This document shows positions 35,953 to 44,174 of a DNA stretch of 64,000 nt, piece after piece. Each line of letters begins with the position of its first letter. Within the stretch, counting starts at the first letter, position 1. The notes under the pieces are model-generated. The model did no database searches and was not told the origin of the DNA. It worked only from the letters and a program-made list of their open reading frames with translations. This stretch comes from Macrococcus carouselicus. Lineage in GTDB: Bacteria > Bacillota > Bacilli > Staphylococcales > Staphylococcaceae. The translations under genes and the position numbers were made by a program. The stretch lies in NCBI RefSeq assembly GCF_004359515.1, contig NZ_SCWD01000005.1, positions 1 to 64,000 on the forward strand, in the 5' to 3' direction.

Positions 35953-36330
35953 CTAAAGATGTCTATAAAAAAAGACACCCACAAGGAGTGTCGGATATAA
36001 ATATATTTTTAAAATCGAATATTTAAGAGGTATCTTTCCTCTTCTCATCAACTCAAATAAATCGATGCATTCTACCTCAAATCTATCACAAACATCCGAT
36101 ATATGTAGTTCTCTTTTGGTCGGATTTGAATCTGATAAGTTACGATCTCGTTTTTCCATAGTAACAATTGTGTAACCATATACTTTTGCAACAGCAATCA
36201 ACCAGAGGTCTGCTTTATCTATACTTTTGCCCATTCATTAAAACTTCTATCTTGATAGCAAAGTGCATCATTTACATATTGCAGTATTTTTTGATACTCC
36301 TCTAAGATATCCTATTTTGTATGTGAGTCA
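35953..36330 (-). pseudogene. Remnant of a DUF4411 (PIN-like) gene
   Basis: The 3' part reads ADLWLIAVAKVYGYTIVTMEKRDRN then HISDVCDRFEVECIDLFELMRRGKI, which matches the C-terminal half of DUF4411 PIN-like proteins. Upstream, in another frame, DILEEYQKILQYVNDALCYQDRSFNEWAKV precedes a stop, clearly the preceding part of the same domain joined by a frameshift near 36230. The N-terminal half (first catalytic acids) is missing, and the reading frame runs through a terminator hairpin at the end. DUF4411 proteins are usually toxins paired with an antitoxin/ImmA-like protein; no partner remains. Confidence 0.7.
35963..35994 (-). terminator. Terminator after the DUF4411 remnant
   Basis: GACAC.C...G.GTGTC stem (35974-35992) followed on the minus strand by seven T. 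It lies just upstream of the PhoP-like repeats and would insulate the Ugp-like operon. Confidence 0.8.
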
Positions 36331-36448
36331 TTTAATTATAGTCTTTATTTTTGATAATGGGAATGATTTATAATCTCTTTATCATATCTTTTCTTGAGGC
36401 GTCTATATTCTTGTTACAATGGACTCAGCAGATTAAGGAGGTCCTACT

Positions 36449-38527
36449 ATGAACACTATCCAGAAACGTGCGATTCAGATTCTAAAGGAAACTTACGGCG
36501 AATCAAGTGAATTCCGTGAAGGTCAGCTTGAGGCAATTACGGCGGTGGTGAATAGGCAGAAGACGCTGGTGATTCAGAAGACCGGCTGGGGTAAGTCGAT
36601 TGTGTATTTCATTGCGACGAAGATCCTCCGTGCGCGTGGTGCGGGGCCGACGATTATTATCAGTCCGCTCCTGGCACTGATGCATAATCAGATCGAGGCT
36701 GCGGGTCGTCTCGGTCTGAATGTAGTGACCATCAACAGCAATAACCGGGACGACTGGGAATCTATTTATGATGCGTTCAATGAAGTCGATGCGATTATTG
36801 TCTCGCCTGAGAAGTTATCGAATACGGCGTTCATTGACAAGCTCGGTACGGTGACTGATATCGAGATGATAGTTGTGGACGAGGCACATTCCATCTCTGA
36901 CTGGGGTCATGATTTCAGACCGGATTATCAGCGCATCGTCTATCTGCTGAAGAGTTTCCCTGATCATATCGCGATTCTCGGTACGACGGCGACGGCCAAT
37001 GACCGGGTGATTCAGGATATCAAGGACCAGCTCGGTGATGAGCTGCAGGTATTCCGCGGTGATTTGATACGCGATAATATTTCAATACAGGTTAATCCTG
37101 CACAGAGTAAGGTTGAGCGGCTCGCTTTTATCACGGATGCGTTGACCCGTCACCCTTTCCTTAGTAAGCAGCAGGGTATCATCTACTGCCTGACGAAGAA
37201 GGAATGTGATTCGGTCGCTGACTTTCTGACACGGAACGACATTTCGGCTGTCGCCTATTATTCAGGTGTGCAGAACGAATCCGGCGAGGATATTTCTGAG
37301 GCAATACTGAATGACTTTCACACTGGTCAGATGCGGGTCATTGTCTCAACGGTGAAGCTCGGTATGGGTTATGACAAATCGGACATCGGCTTCGTCATCC
37401 ACTTCCAGCTGCCGCAGAACCTGATTGCTTACTATCAGCAGATGGGACGTGCGGGGCGTGATGGCTCTGCTGCTCTGGCGATACTTCTCCATGGTGACGA
37501 GGACGAGGAAATTATCAAGTCGTTCATTGAGAGTGCGAATAAGGACCCTGAGCTCCTGCAGCAGATTCTAGAAGTCATCGGTGCTAGTCGAGATGGTCTG
37601 AAACGGAACGAGATTCTGCAGCACTTCAATCTGAACGTCACGAAGCTTGCCTCGGTGCTGAAGTATCTCTATGTTCATAACTATATCTATATGGAGAAGA
37701 GTCAATACTACGTCCATCCGAATCATCATTTTGATGCAGCGAAGAACGCACAGATTCAAAAGCAGCTGAATGAGACCCGTCTCGCTGAACTGGATAACCT
37801 GAAGGCATTTGTCAATTATGATGGCTGCTATATGAAGTTCATTGCGGATGAGCTGGATGCGCCTGACACTAAAGAACAATGTGGCATCTGCGCGCACTGT
37901 CGTAATAGACAGTTTATAACGCTGGCGGAAGATAACCCTTATTTAGAACAGGCGAAGGACTATAAGAATAAACTTCACGGGGTGATAACGCCACGTAAAC
38001 GCTGGTCGAACAACAAGAAGATTGACGATGCGCTGGTCTTTGAGCCCGGCTGGACTTATACCGTTGACCCCTACTCTCCAATCGGTAAGCGATTCATGCT
38101 GGAACGGGATCAAGGTCATTTCTCAGATAAGACTGTGACGACAGTGAGCAATTTTGTGAAAGAGCATATCGAGGCGAATCAGATTGAGGTGATTGTCGGG
38201 GTACCGAGTCTGAGAAGACCCAAGCTCGTCAGTGAGCTTGCGCGGAAGATGGCTGAGGTGAAAGGTATCTCTTATATCGAAGCACTGGAGAAAACAGCGA
38301 AAGGTGCGCCGCAGCGTGATATGCATAACTCGATGATGCAGGAACAGAATGCGAGAGCGTATCTTCATGTGACGAATGTGGAAGCGATTAAGGATAAGAA
38401 TGTTCTGTTACTCGATGACCTGGTTGATTCAAGATGGACGATGACCGTTGCAGCAAGCCTGCTGCTGGAACAAGGTGCAGCACACGTCTATCCGTTTGCA
38501 TTGGTGAATACGGGAAGCAGTGACTAA
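36449..38527 (+). CDS. RecQ family helicase fused to a phosphoribosyltransferase-like domain
   Basis: A 692-residue protein. Residues 1-340 are a superfamily 2 RecQ core: Walker A TGWGKS (45-50), DEAH (144-147), TTATAN, and motif VI QQMGRAGRDG. A four-cysteine zinc site (GCYM, then QCGICAHC) follows around residues 460-490. The last 150 residues hold a PRTase fold with the PRPP loop NVLLLDDLVDSRWTMTVA (about 651-668), as in ComF-like proteins. The HRDC domain of classical RecQ is absent. A role in DNA repair or in a nucleic-acid-directed process is inferred. It has its own terminator and its codon choice (GCG, ACG, GTG, AAG) looks different from neighbours by eye. Confidence 0.9.
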   Translation: MNTIQKRAIQILKETYGESSEFREGQLEAITAVVNRQKTLVIQKTGWGKSIVYFIATKILRARGAGPTIIISPLLALMHNQIEAAGRLGLNVVTINSNNRDDWESIYDAFNEVDAIIVSPEKLSNTAFIDKLGTVTDIEMIVVDEAHSISDWGHDFRPDYQRIVYLLKSFPDHIAILGTTATANDRVIQDIKDQLGDELQVFRGDLIRDNISIQVNPAQSKVERLAFITDALTRHPFLSKQQGIIYCLTKKECDSVADFLTRNDISAVAYYSGVQNESGEDISEAILNDFHTGQMRVIVSTVKLGMGYDKSDIGFVIHFQLPQNLIAYYQQMGRAGRDGSAALAILLHGDEDEEIIKSFIESANKDPELLQQILEVIGASRDGLKRNEILQHFNLNVTKLASVLKYLYVHNYIYMEKSQYYVHPNHHFDAAKNAQIQKQLNETRLAELDNLKAFVNYDGCYMKFIADELDAPDTKEQCGICAHCRNRQFITLAEDNPYLEQAKDYKNKLHGVITPRKRWSNNKKIDDALVFEPGWTYTVDPYSPIGKRFMLERDQGHFSDKTVTTVSNFVKEHIEANQIEVIVGVPSLRRPKLVSELARKMAEVKGISYIEALEKTAKGAPQRDMHNSMMQEQNARAYLHVTNVEAIKDKNVLLLDDLVDSRWTMTVAASLLLEQGAAHVYPFALVNTGSSD

Positions 38528-38528
38528 A

Positions 38529-38562
38529 AACCTTGAGAAGACTGAACTCTTCTCAAGGTTTT
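38529..38562 (+). terminator. Terminator of the RecQ-PRTase gene
   Basis: AACCTTGAGAAGA / TCTTCTCAAGGTT perfect 13-bp stem followed by TT, directly after the stop codon. Confidence 0.85.
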
Positions 38563-38647
38563 ACTATTTGAACTATTCAGATGCACGCTTCTAGTAAAAT
38601 AATCCCATCTATACTATAATAATCAAAAAGTCGTTAGGAGTGTTGTT

Positions 38648-39067
38648 ATGCTAAAAGAGAAGAAAAGGACGCTTATTGTCTTAGCCGTCTTTCTCGTCCT
38701 TATTATTATGCTCAATGTCTGGTCTTATATAAGAACTCGCAATCTAGAAGATTTCTTAACAGGCATCCCTGTACTGTTGAGTCTACTGACAGTACTCATC
38801 GGTTATCCTATCGAAGAATACACACGCAAGAAGAGTTCCGGCAATATGCAGACTAAGCCACTGTCCACGCGCAAAAAATGGTCGCTGATCGGGGGTCTTG
38901 CTTACGGTGTAATCGCACTACTCTTACTGGCTTACGCACTCATATTTAAAATGCTCGGGTTCTCGACATCATTCTGGAACTATTTCTATCTAGCCTTTGC
39001 CTTTTTTATCGCGATTATCGCCGGACTCTACTTCCGGGATTACTTCCGGATGAAGCGTGAAGATTAA
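38648..39067 (+). CDS. Hypothetical membrane protein (139 aa)
   Basis: Not recognised. A 139-residue protein with four membrane segments (residues about 8-25, 38-53, 79-101, 108-128) and basic inter-helix loops (EEYTRKKSSGN). Binding site TAGGAG lies upstream. It is followed after 23 bases by a small membrane reading frame, possibly the same operon. Confidence 0.72.
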   Translation: MLKEKKRTLIVLAVFLVLIIMLNVWSYIRTRNLEDFLTGIPVLLSLLTVLIGYPIEEYTRKKSSGNMQTKPLSTRKKWSLIGGLAYGVIALLLLAYALIFKMLGFSTSFWNYFYLAFAFFIAIIAGLYFRDYFRMKRED

Positions 39068-39090
39068 TAATATTTAAAGGGATGACTTTT

Positions 39091-39296
39091 ATGAATATCA
39101 ATCCATTTACTTCATTATTTTCAGGCTTCTTAATGACACTTTACAGCTATTTTACCTTTGCCAACAGCATCTTGAATCACCCTGACCAGTGGCGTATCAT
39201 TGCCTCAGGCCTTGGTTTCTCTTTGTTTTCCTTGCGACTGGTTTTGCCACCTACGTAATAGCAAGCCAACCTTTAGATATTGGGCAGAATCAATAG
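39091..39296 (+). pseudogene. Small two-helix membrane protein gene, probably frameshifted
   Basis: From ATG at 39091 the frame gives NPFTSLFSGFLMTLYSYFTFANSIL and then FSLFSLRLVLPPT with a stop at 39256. A one-base shift near 39215 instead continues FLFVFLATGFATYVIASQPLDIGQNQ to a stop at 39294, a much better second membrane helix. The likely original is a 68-residue two-helix protein broken by a single-base change. Start site AAAGGG is about 10 bases upstream. Confidence 0.45.
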
Positions 39297-39422
39297 TCTA
39301 AATTCCCCATCACATATGTCCTCTATTTGAGCTTTATAGGACTTTATCAAGGAGAAGCAGACAATTTCACTCCCAGAAAGTTGTTTGTATCTGAAAATGG
39401 CACAAATTTACACAAGACAAAA

Positions 39423-39450
39423 AACCACCTATCCTTAAGATAAGTGGTTC
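39423..39450 (-). terminator. Terminator of the isolated tRNA gene
   Basis: AACCAC.TATC...GATA.GTGGTT hairpin followed on the minus strand by six T, just downstream of the tRNA. Confidence 0.85.
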
Positions 39451-39454
39451 GTGA

Positions 39455-39526
39455 TGCACCTTGACGGATTTGAACCGCCGACCCCTTGCTTGTCGAGCAA
39501 GTATTCTCCCGCTGAACTAAAGGTGC
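39455..39526 (-). tRNA. tRNA-Val (anticodon GAC), with C at position 33
   Basis: A 72-base cloverleaf on the minus strand. Acceptor GCACCTT pairs perfectly with AAGGTGC, discriminator A73; D stem GTTC/GAAT; anticodon stem CTTGC/GCAAG; T stem GGCGG/CCGTC with loop TTCAAAT. The anticodon loop reads TCGACAA, giving GAC at 34-36 (valine GUC/GUU codons) but C instead of the near-invariant U at position 33. CCA is not encoded. It stands alone, with TATAAT 17-22 bases upstream of the mature 5' end and its own terminator. Confidence 0.8.
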
Positions 39527-39542
39527 TGATATTTTTCAATGT

Positions 39543-39572
39543 CTTATTATTATACCACCTGAAATCGATTTC
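39543..39572 (-). promoter_or_regulatory. tRNA promoter region with 12-bp palindrome
   Basis: On the minus strand TATAAT (39548-39553) is preceded by GGTG and by a perfect palindrome GAAATCGATTTC at 39561-39572, overlapping where the minus-35 element would lie. No good TTGACA is visible. Confidence 0.5.
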
Positions 39573-39645
39573 GTATAGTAGTTATTATGGATATTTTACG
39601 CTCTGAATGATACGCTACAGTTATCAGTATTTCTTAGGAGGATTT

Positions 39646-40029
39646 ATGGACAAACGTATCTATATCACCATCTTTTTAGTCGTCGCTTTCACGCTCTATC
39701 AGTTCTACGCAGGTTATCAGGCACTTGCAGCAGGTTACTGGCCCGGCCTATTATCTCCTCTGATGTACGTCGGAATCATCGGGCTGGTCATCAATCAATT
39801 GATGCTGTCGAATCTCCAGTCACCGTTCATGCGTCGCTACAAGCTGCCGCAGATCATCCGCTTCTCACTCACACTCATGATGATGCTGGTCGGTCTGTAT
39901 GCGGTTCTGCTCGTACTGAATCTAGTCGCAGGTTCCATCTTCTCAGCTATCTTCAGCGGTCTGCTGCTCTACTCAAGCTACATGGGCTACCAGCATTCGC
40001 TTGCACTTAAGAATCAGTATAGATTATAG
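39646..40029 (+). CDS. Hypothetical membrane protein (127 aa)
   Basis: Not recognised. A 127-residue hydrophobic protein with four membrane helices (MDKRIYITIFLVVAFTLYQFYAGYQ... LLLYSSYMGYQ). The ATG at 39646 is 4-5 bases from AGGAGG; a longer reading frame from 39607 has no binding site. No conserved polar motif stands out. Confidence 0.72.
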   Translation: MDKRIYITIFLVVAFTLYQFYAGYQALAAGYWPGLLSPLMYVGIIGLVINQLMLSNLQSPFMRRYKLPQIIRFSLTLMMMLVGLYAVLLVLNLVAGSIFSAIFSGLLLYSSYMGYQHSLALKNQYRL

Positions 40030-40134
40030 ATGAATTTGTGAACGTTTTTCTTATCTTAAATTTACAAAATCTTTAATTTACTGACAATCTATTTCCCGCT
40101 ATACTTAAGGTATCAAACAAAAGGGGATACGAAC

Positions 40135-40680
40135 TTGAAAAAAATCACAACTGTCTTGCTGGCCATCGCTATGCTTTTCGTCTTACTCGCACCTGTCTCT
40201 GAAGCAAGCACATACACATTGAAGAATAAAAGCCTGAAGATGCCGAACCTTTACAGCACGACTATCGCCAAGCAGCTGAAAAGCGGTACCTATAAGTATT
40301 ACGGCGTCAAGCTCGGCAACACTAAAAAATATATGTATAATATGTGGGGTTCTGCTGCAAGTGCAACTGTCTCAAGAGGCTACGGCTCTACTGACGGGAT
40401 GTACACTTACGGCAATGACTGGCAGCTGACAGCGAGTGCTTCTTATCCAAGTACAAAGGCTTCGACTGACAAATTGATTGTCGATTATATCTCTATCAGT
40501 GACAGCTACCACAAACATGAATACAGCAAGATCAAATCGGTTTTCGGTACGCCTCAGTATATCTATACTGCCGGGAAATACCGCAGTATTTCTTATAATG
40601 ATGTACTTGATATCTCGTTCACTAAGGTCGGCACTAAGTGGTACGTGGAGGATATCACATCTTCCAAATACAACTTCTAA
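40135..40680 (+). CDS. Small secreted protein (181 aa), unknown family
   Basis: A 181-residue exported protein. Residues 1-24 form a signal peptide ending SEA (VSEASTYTL). The mature part has two similar modules of the SmpA/BLIP kind: YGVKLGNTKKYMYNMWGSA and HEYSKIKSVFGTPQYIYTAGKYRSISY, each with a glycine turn followed by an amphipathic helix. Start is TTG, preceded by AAAGGGG at 8 bases. Function unknown; a decayed relative is at 25648-25890. The 40681-40952 gap after it holds a terminator and, on the minus strand, a basic stretch ending QQRYRPQNR with no start that I do not trust. Confidence 0.75.
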   Translation: MKKITTVLLAIAMLFVLLAPVSEASTYTLKNKSLKMPNLYSTTIAKQLKSGTYKYYGVKLGNTKKYMYNMWGSAASATVSRGYGSTDGMYTYGNDWQLTASASYPSTKASTDKLIVDYISISDSYHKHEYSKIKSVFGTPQYIYTAGKYRSISYNDVLDISFTKVGTKWYVEDITSSKYNF

Positions 40681-40690
40681 TTTAAATCTG

Positions 40691-40725
40691 AACGCCAGAA
40701 GACATCATGTCTCCTGGCGTTTTTG
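40691..40725 (+). terminator. Terminator of the secreted-protein gene
   Basis: AACGCCAG.AGACAT / ATGTCT.CTGGCGTT stem followed by TTTG, 10 bases past the stop. Confidence 0.88.
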
Positions 40726-40952
40726 TATATAAGCCTGTTACCGGTTCTGTGGTCTATACCGCTGCTGTCTCAGAATAATCGGTAGCTGGCTCTCGATTTT
40801 AGTGCGCGTCTTTCTTCTCTGCCAGATCCATCTTTGAACATGCTCCGGGTATAAGTAACTAAGCTTTTTACACAAAAGACATCTGCTCCTTTATTTTTAA
40901 TTGAGTAGAATTCAGGGTATAGTGCTCTAAACAGTTCGAAAGGTTGGGTCTT

Positions 40953-41489
40953 ATGCAAGTTGAGAAGTTACTATTTGACGGATTTGACGTCATCGGCCGT
41001 ACTGTGCTGATCGGTATTATGGCATATATCGCCCTGATTATTATTCTACGTATCGGTGGCAAACGGACATTGTCCAAGATGAATGCCTATGACATGGTCG
41101 TCACGGTTGCACTCGGTTCTACGTTATCAGGTATCATGACCAGTAAGGATATCACCATCGCACAAGGTGTCACTGCCTTTCTGACTCTTGTGGTTCTGCA
41201 GTACATCTTTACGAAACTGTCTTTAAAGAGTGAGAAGTTCAGTTCACTGATCAAATCGAAGCCGACGCTCCTTTTCTACAACAGTGAGTTCATGCACGAT
41301 GCAATGAAGCGTGAACGCATTCTTGAGATTGAGGTGCTGCAGGCGATCCGCTCCAACTCAGGTTCCTCCATTGAAAATGTCAATGCGGTCATTCTGGAGT
41401 CAGATGGTTCTCTGTCTGTACTGACAGGCGATAAGAGGCTTACGAAAGATGATGCGGTGCTCCGTAACCTGGAAAGACATGCTGAATGA
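40953..41489 (+). CDS. DUF421 (YetF-like) membrane protein
   Basis: A 178-residue protein: two or three N-terminal membrane helices (TVLIGIMAYIALIIILRI, GVTAFLTLVVLQYIF) with the motif RIGGKRTLSKMNAYDMVVTVALGS, then a cytoplasmic DUF421 domain (PTLLFYNSEF, LEIEVLQAIRSN, NVNAVILESDGSLSVL). Proteins of this family are about 170-230 residues. The ATG at 40953 has AAAGG at 9 bases. Role unknown. Confidence 0.87.
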   Translation: MQVEKLLFDGFDVIGRTVLIGIMAYIALIIILRIGGKRTLSKMNAYDMVVTVALGSTLSGIMTSKDITIAQGVTAFLTLVVLQYIFTKLSLKSEKFSSLIKSKPTLLFYNSEFMHDAMKRERILEIEVLQAIRSNSGSSIENVNAVILESDGSLSVLTGDKRLTKDDAVLRNLERHAE

Positions 41490-41498
41490 TTAAACTGA

Positions 41499-41534
41499 AA
41501 GACAGAACAGCTGTGCAGCTGTTCTGTCTTATTT
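41499..41534 (+). terminator. Terminator of the DUF421 gene
   Basis: AAGACAGAACAGCTG pairs perfectly with CAGCTGTTCTGTCTT (loop tg), followed by ATTTTT. Confidence 0.93.
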
Positions 41535-42259
41535 TTAATCTATTCGATTTACGGTAATTTTTCATAATATTATCGGTTGAAGAGACAGTGCCAAAGAGGT
41601 CAGATGTGCGTGGCATCGCATCATTGTTTCCAGCAGTTGCTGCGACCATCAGCTTGTTCATGCACTCACCCTCCTCATGACTATCACTTCACATTCAGTA
41701 TACCCTTTTCCTGCAGCCATGTTGCGGGATTTACAAAAACTATAGGCAGGCTTTACATCTGCTTTAAATTCTATATCTTTTATTGTCGTTTCAGCATCCT
41801 ATCCAGTGACTTGAGCGTTGTGTCCTCGTCTGATTGCTGAAGTCCTCTGCCAGAACCTTATTCAGACACCAGGCGAAATGCGGTTCATCGTCAGACACGC
41901 GCATATATACGGATTGAGTGAGACGATATCAAGGTCCGGATGGTCACCGAACTGACGGACGGCATCCATCAGCACCCCTTATCTGCAGCGACAGAGAAAA
42001 TACCGGATAATACCGTCAACGACTTAAGAGCGCACGGTTTTCTATTGGAACAAGCTGAATCTGCCATAGATTCAGCGATTTGCCTTCAGCATATTTGGGT
42101 TTCTTAGGCTCAACCCGGCGAGCGCCCAAAGCAGACTGTCTTTCCGCCGGACATTCAGTTCAGATGGCTGATACCTGTGTATCTGTTATTCATCATTGTA
42201 TTCACAGCAGTCATTCTGCCTTTGCTGATGGTGATCATCATCCAGCGCAACAAAATAAG
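41535..42259. other. Decayed region without an intact gene
   Basis: On the minus strand a well-placed start (GGAGG, 8 bases, ATG at 41661) opens MNKLMVAATAGNNDAMPRTSDLFG, which then degenerates. Further minus-strand pieces read MDAVRQFGDHPDLDIVSLNP, DDEPHFAWCLNKVLAEDF and DEDTTLKSLDRMLKRQ with a stop, in successive frames, evidently one broken gene I cannot name. On the plus strand, a C-terminal membrane helix (RWLIPVYLLFIIVFTAVILPLLMVIII, ending at 42275) lacks a start. About 700 bases of genic debris from at least two genes. Confidence 0.5.
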
Positions 42260-42292
42260 ACACTCGATTGTGTAACCGAGTGTTTTTTAGAT
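42260..42292. terminator. Terminator of the hemolysin III gene region
   Basis: ACACTCG...CGAGTGT stem followed by TTTTTT on the plus strand, between debris and the convergent hlyIII gene, whose stop it overlaps. Confidence 0.75.
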
Positions 42293-42952
42293 GAAATATA
42301 ATAATGCAATAAAATGGAACGCGGCACCGAACAGAATAAAGAAATGCCAGATCATATGGAAATAGTGGCGTGATTTCTGTGCATAGAACCATGTGCCGAT
42401 TGAATAGGCGAGACCGCCAAGCACCAGTAAGATGATGAACGTGAGATTCACCTTCGTGACGAGACTCGGGAATAGAATGATACCGAGCCAGCCCATCGCC
42501 AGATAGAGGGTAAGACTGACTTTTGGATTGACGTTCTTCGCTGTCGCCTTATAGACAATGCCGCCGATTGTGACGATCCACTGGATGATCATAATCGTCC
42601 AGCCTAATGTACCGCCGACGATACTGAGAGCGACCGGTGTATAAGTACCGGCAATCGCGACATAGATCATACTATGGTCGATGATACGCATCACATATTT
42701 GTGCATAGAATCTGCCGGCATCAGGTGATAGACACATGACGACAGGAACATCAGGAAGATGCTGATGAGGAAGACGGATATTCCGAGTGACAGCACGCTG
42801 CCGCCCATCAGATACGTCTTCACCGCGAAATAAGGCAGCGAGAATAAGATGAGAAATGCAGGAACACCATGAGAGACGGAGTTCCCGATCTCCTCCCCTA
42901 ATTTAAGCGCACGTATATCTCTGAAATTATATGAGCTGTTAGTTATTGCCAT
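42287..42952 (-). CDS. Hemolysin III / PAQR family membrane protein
   Basis: A 221-residue seven-helix membrane protein of the TrhA/YqfA/HlyIII family. The zinc-ligand pattern is present: EIGNSVSHGVPA at the N terminus, VYHLMP, MRIIDHSMIYVAIAGTYTP and the C-terminal HMIWHFFILFGAAFHF. Length and motifs are typical. In E. coli the homologue affects membrane-fluidity regulation; hemolysis is doubtful for this family. Confidence 0.92.
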   Translation of the reverse strand: MAITNSSYNFRDIRALKLGEEIGNSVSHGVPAFLILFSLPYFAVKTYLMGGSVLSLGISVFLISIFLMFLSSCVYHLMPADSMHKYVMRIIDHSMIYVAIAGTYTPVALSIVGGTLGWTIMIIQWIVTIGGIVYKATAKNVNPKVSLTLYLAMGWLGIILFPSLVTKVNLTFIILLVLGGLAYSIGTWFYAQKSRHYFHMIWHFFILFGAAFHFIALLYFI

Positions 42953-43012
42953 CGTTTCACCTCTATATGATTATTGCATTTATTTTATCATGATTCAGAG
43001 GGGATGACGAAA

Positions 43013-43840
43013 TTATACGTACTTGCCGTGTTTCGGTTTTGCCAGTGTATCAAAGTTGCGGGCAAGATCCTTGAGTTTCTTCCCGAGTTCTTCCCCCGCC
43101 ATTGGCATGCCGTGCCCTGTCACTACAATTTCAGGGTTCAGGGCATTCAGTTTCTGCACGGATTCTTTCGCTGCCTGCCAGTCAGGTGTGAAATATCTCG
43201 GTGGACCGTTCAGTTCCAGCTTCTGACTCATTGCTTTGTAGAGGGAATCCTGATCTGTCGTTGTGATGGCATCGCCTGCAATTAGCAGGCCTTCCTTATC
43301 ATTGTAGAAGGAGACGTGACCCGGACTGTGACCCGGAGTATGCAGCCATCTATAATCAGGAAGGTAAGGAACTGAGCCATCCTGTGGCAGTGCCTGTACG
43401 TGTGTCATCAGATTAATCGGTTCTTTCGGGAAGAGAAATGACAGACGCCCAGCTGAACTGCCTTCAACAGTCGGATCGGCATCCGGATAGCTTGATTCAC
43501 CGGTCAGAAACGGCAGTTCAAGTGTATGCGCATAGACAGGCACCTGCCACTTCTCGACAAGTTCGATTATAGAACCGACGTGGTCAAAGTGACCGTGTGT
43601 CAGCAGAATTGCCTGAGGTTTTGCAGCCTTGCCGTAGTGTTCTTCAACAAGCCTGACGATCTCCTCTGCTTTCTTCGGCATTCCCGCATCAATCAGGACA
43701 AATGTGCTGTCACTGTTCTCAACAAGGAAGATATTCACCATCTGCAGTGTGTGCTGAATGACACCTGACTTGACCTCTGTTGTATGTCCCGTCGCAATAG
43801 ATGTCATCGGAATCGATTTATAGTCGCTACCATAGTTCAT
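43013..43840 (-). CDS. MBL-fold metallo-hydrolase
   Basis: A 275-residue metallo-beta-lactamase-fold enzyme. Metal ligands: LLTHGHFDHVGSI (HxHxDH) near residue 80, the third histidine in HTPGHSPGHVSFY, the bridging aspartate in LIAGDAITTT, and the final histidine in VVTGHGMPM. Substrate not identified; it resembles glyoxalase II-like/quorum-quenching-type hydrolases only at the level of the fold. Single gene. Confidence 0.9.
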   Translation of the reverse strand: MNYGSDYKSIPMTSIATGHTTEVKSGVIQHTLQMVNIFLVENSDSTFVLIDAGMPKKAEEIVRLVEEHYGKAAKPQAILLTHGHFDHVGSIIELVEKWQVPVYAHTLELPFLTGESSYPDADPTVEGSSAGRLSFLFPKEPINLMTHVQALPQDGSVPYLPDYRWLHTPGHSPGHVSFYNDKEGLLIAGDAITTTDQDSLYKAMSQKLELNGPPRYFTPDWQAAKESVQKLNALNPEIVVTGHGMPMAGEELGKKLKDLARNFDTLAKPKHGKYV

Positions 43841-43864
43841 TGAGTTCTCTCCTTTATCGTATGA

Positions 43865-44122
43865 TTATCTGTCTTCTCTGATTATTACAGTCTGAGCTCC
43901 TTCATCAATCACAAAATAAATGTCATCACTATCTGTCTCTTCGTATTCAATCTCACCGTCATGCTCTACAGCCGAGACAGACCCGATCTCCTGAATGGAA
44001 AGCATGCCGTCTTCAAGTCTTGAAACATCACCTGTAACGATAATACTGTCTTCAAGCTTCGCAATTTTGTCATCCGGAAATTTCGTTTCGTTTTTAATAT
44101 CCCAGCCATCGAAATGTGCCAT
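43865..44122 (-). CDS. Hypothetical acidic protein (85 aa)
   Basis: Not recognised. Eighty-five residues, beta-rich by pattern, acidic (KNETKFPDDKIAKLEDSIIVTGDVSRL, EYEETDSDDIYFVIDEG), no membrane segment. A GAAGGGGGTTTTTTC-type site lies before the ATG. Alone in its unit. Confidence 0.62.
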   Translation of the reverse strand: MAHFDGWDIKNETKFPDDKIAKLEDSIIVTGDVSRLEDGMLSIQEIGSVSAVEHDGEIEYEETDSDDIYFVIDEGAQTVIIREDR

Positions 44123-44174
44123 GAAAAAACCCCCTTCACCTGTCTTCCATTAGTTATACCCTTTTTAGGTGAAG

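Noticed and set aside
40770..40895. Basic minus-strand stretch (RWIWQRRKTRTKIESQLPIILRQQRYRPQNR)
   Set aside because: No start codon with a binding site and no conserved neighbour; it could be a remnant, but one short basic segment is not enough to call a gene.
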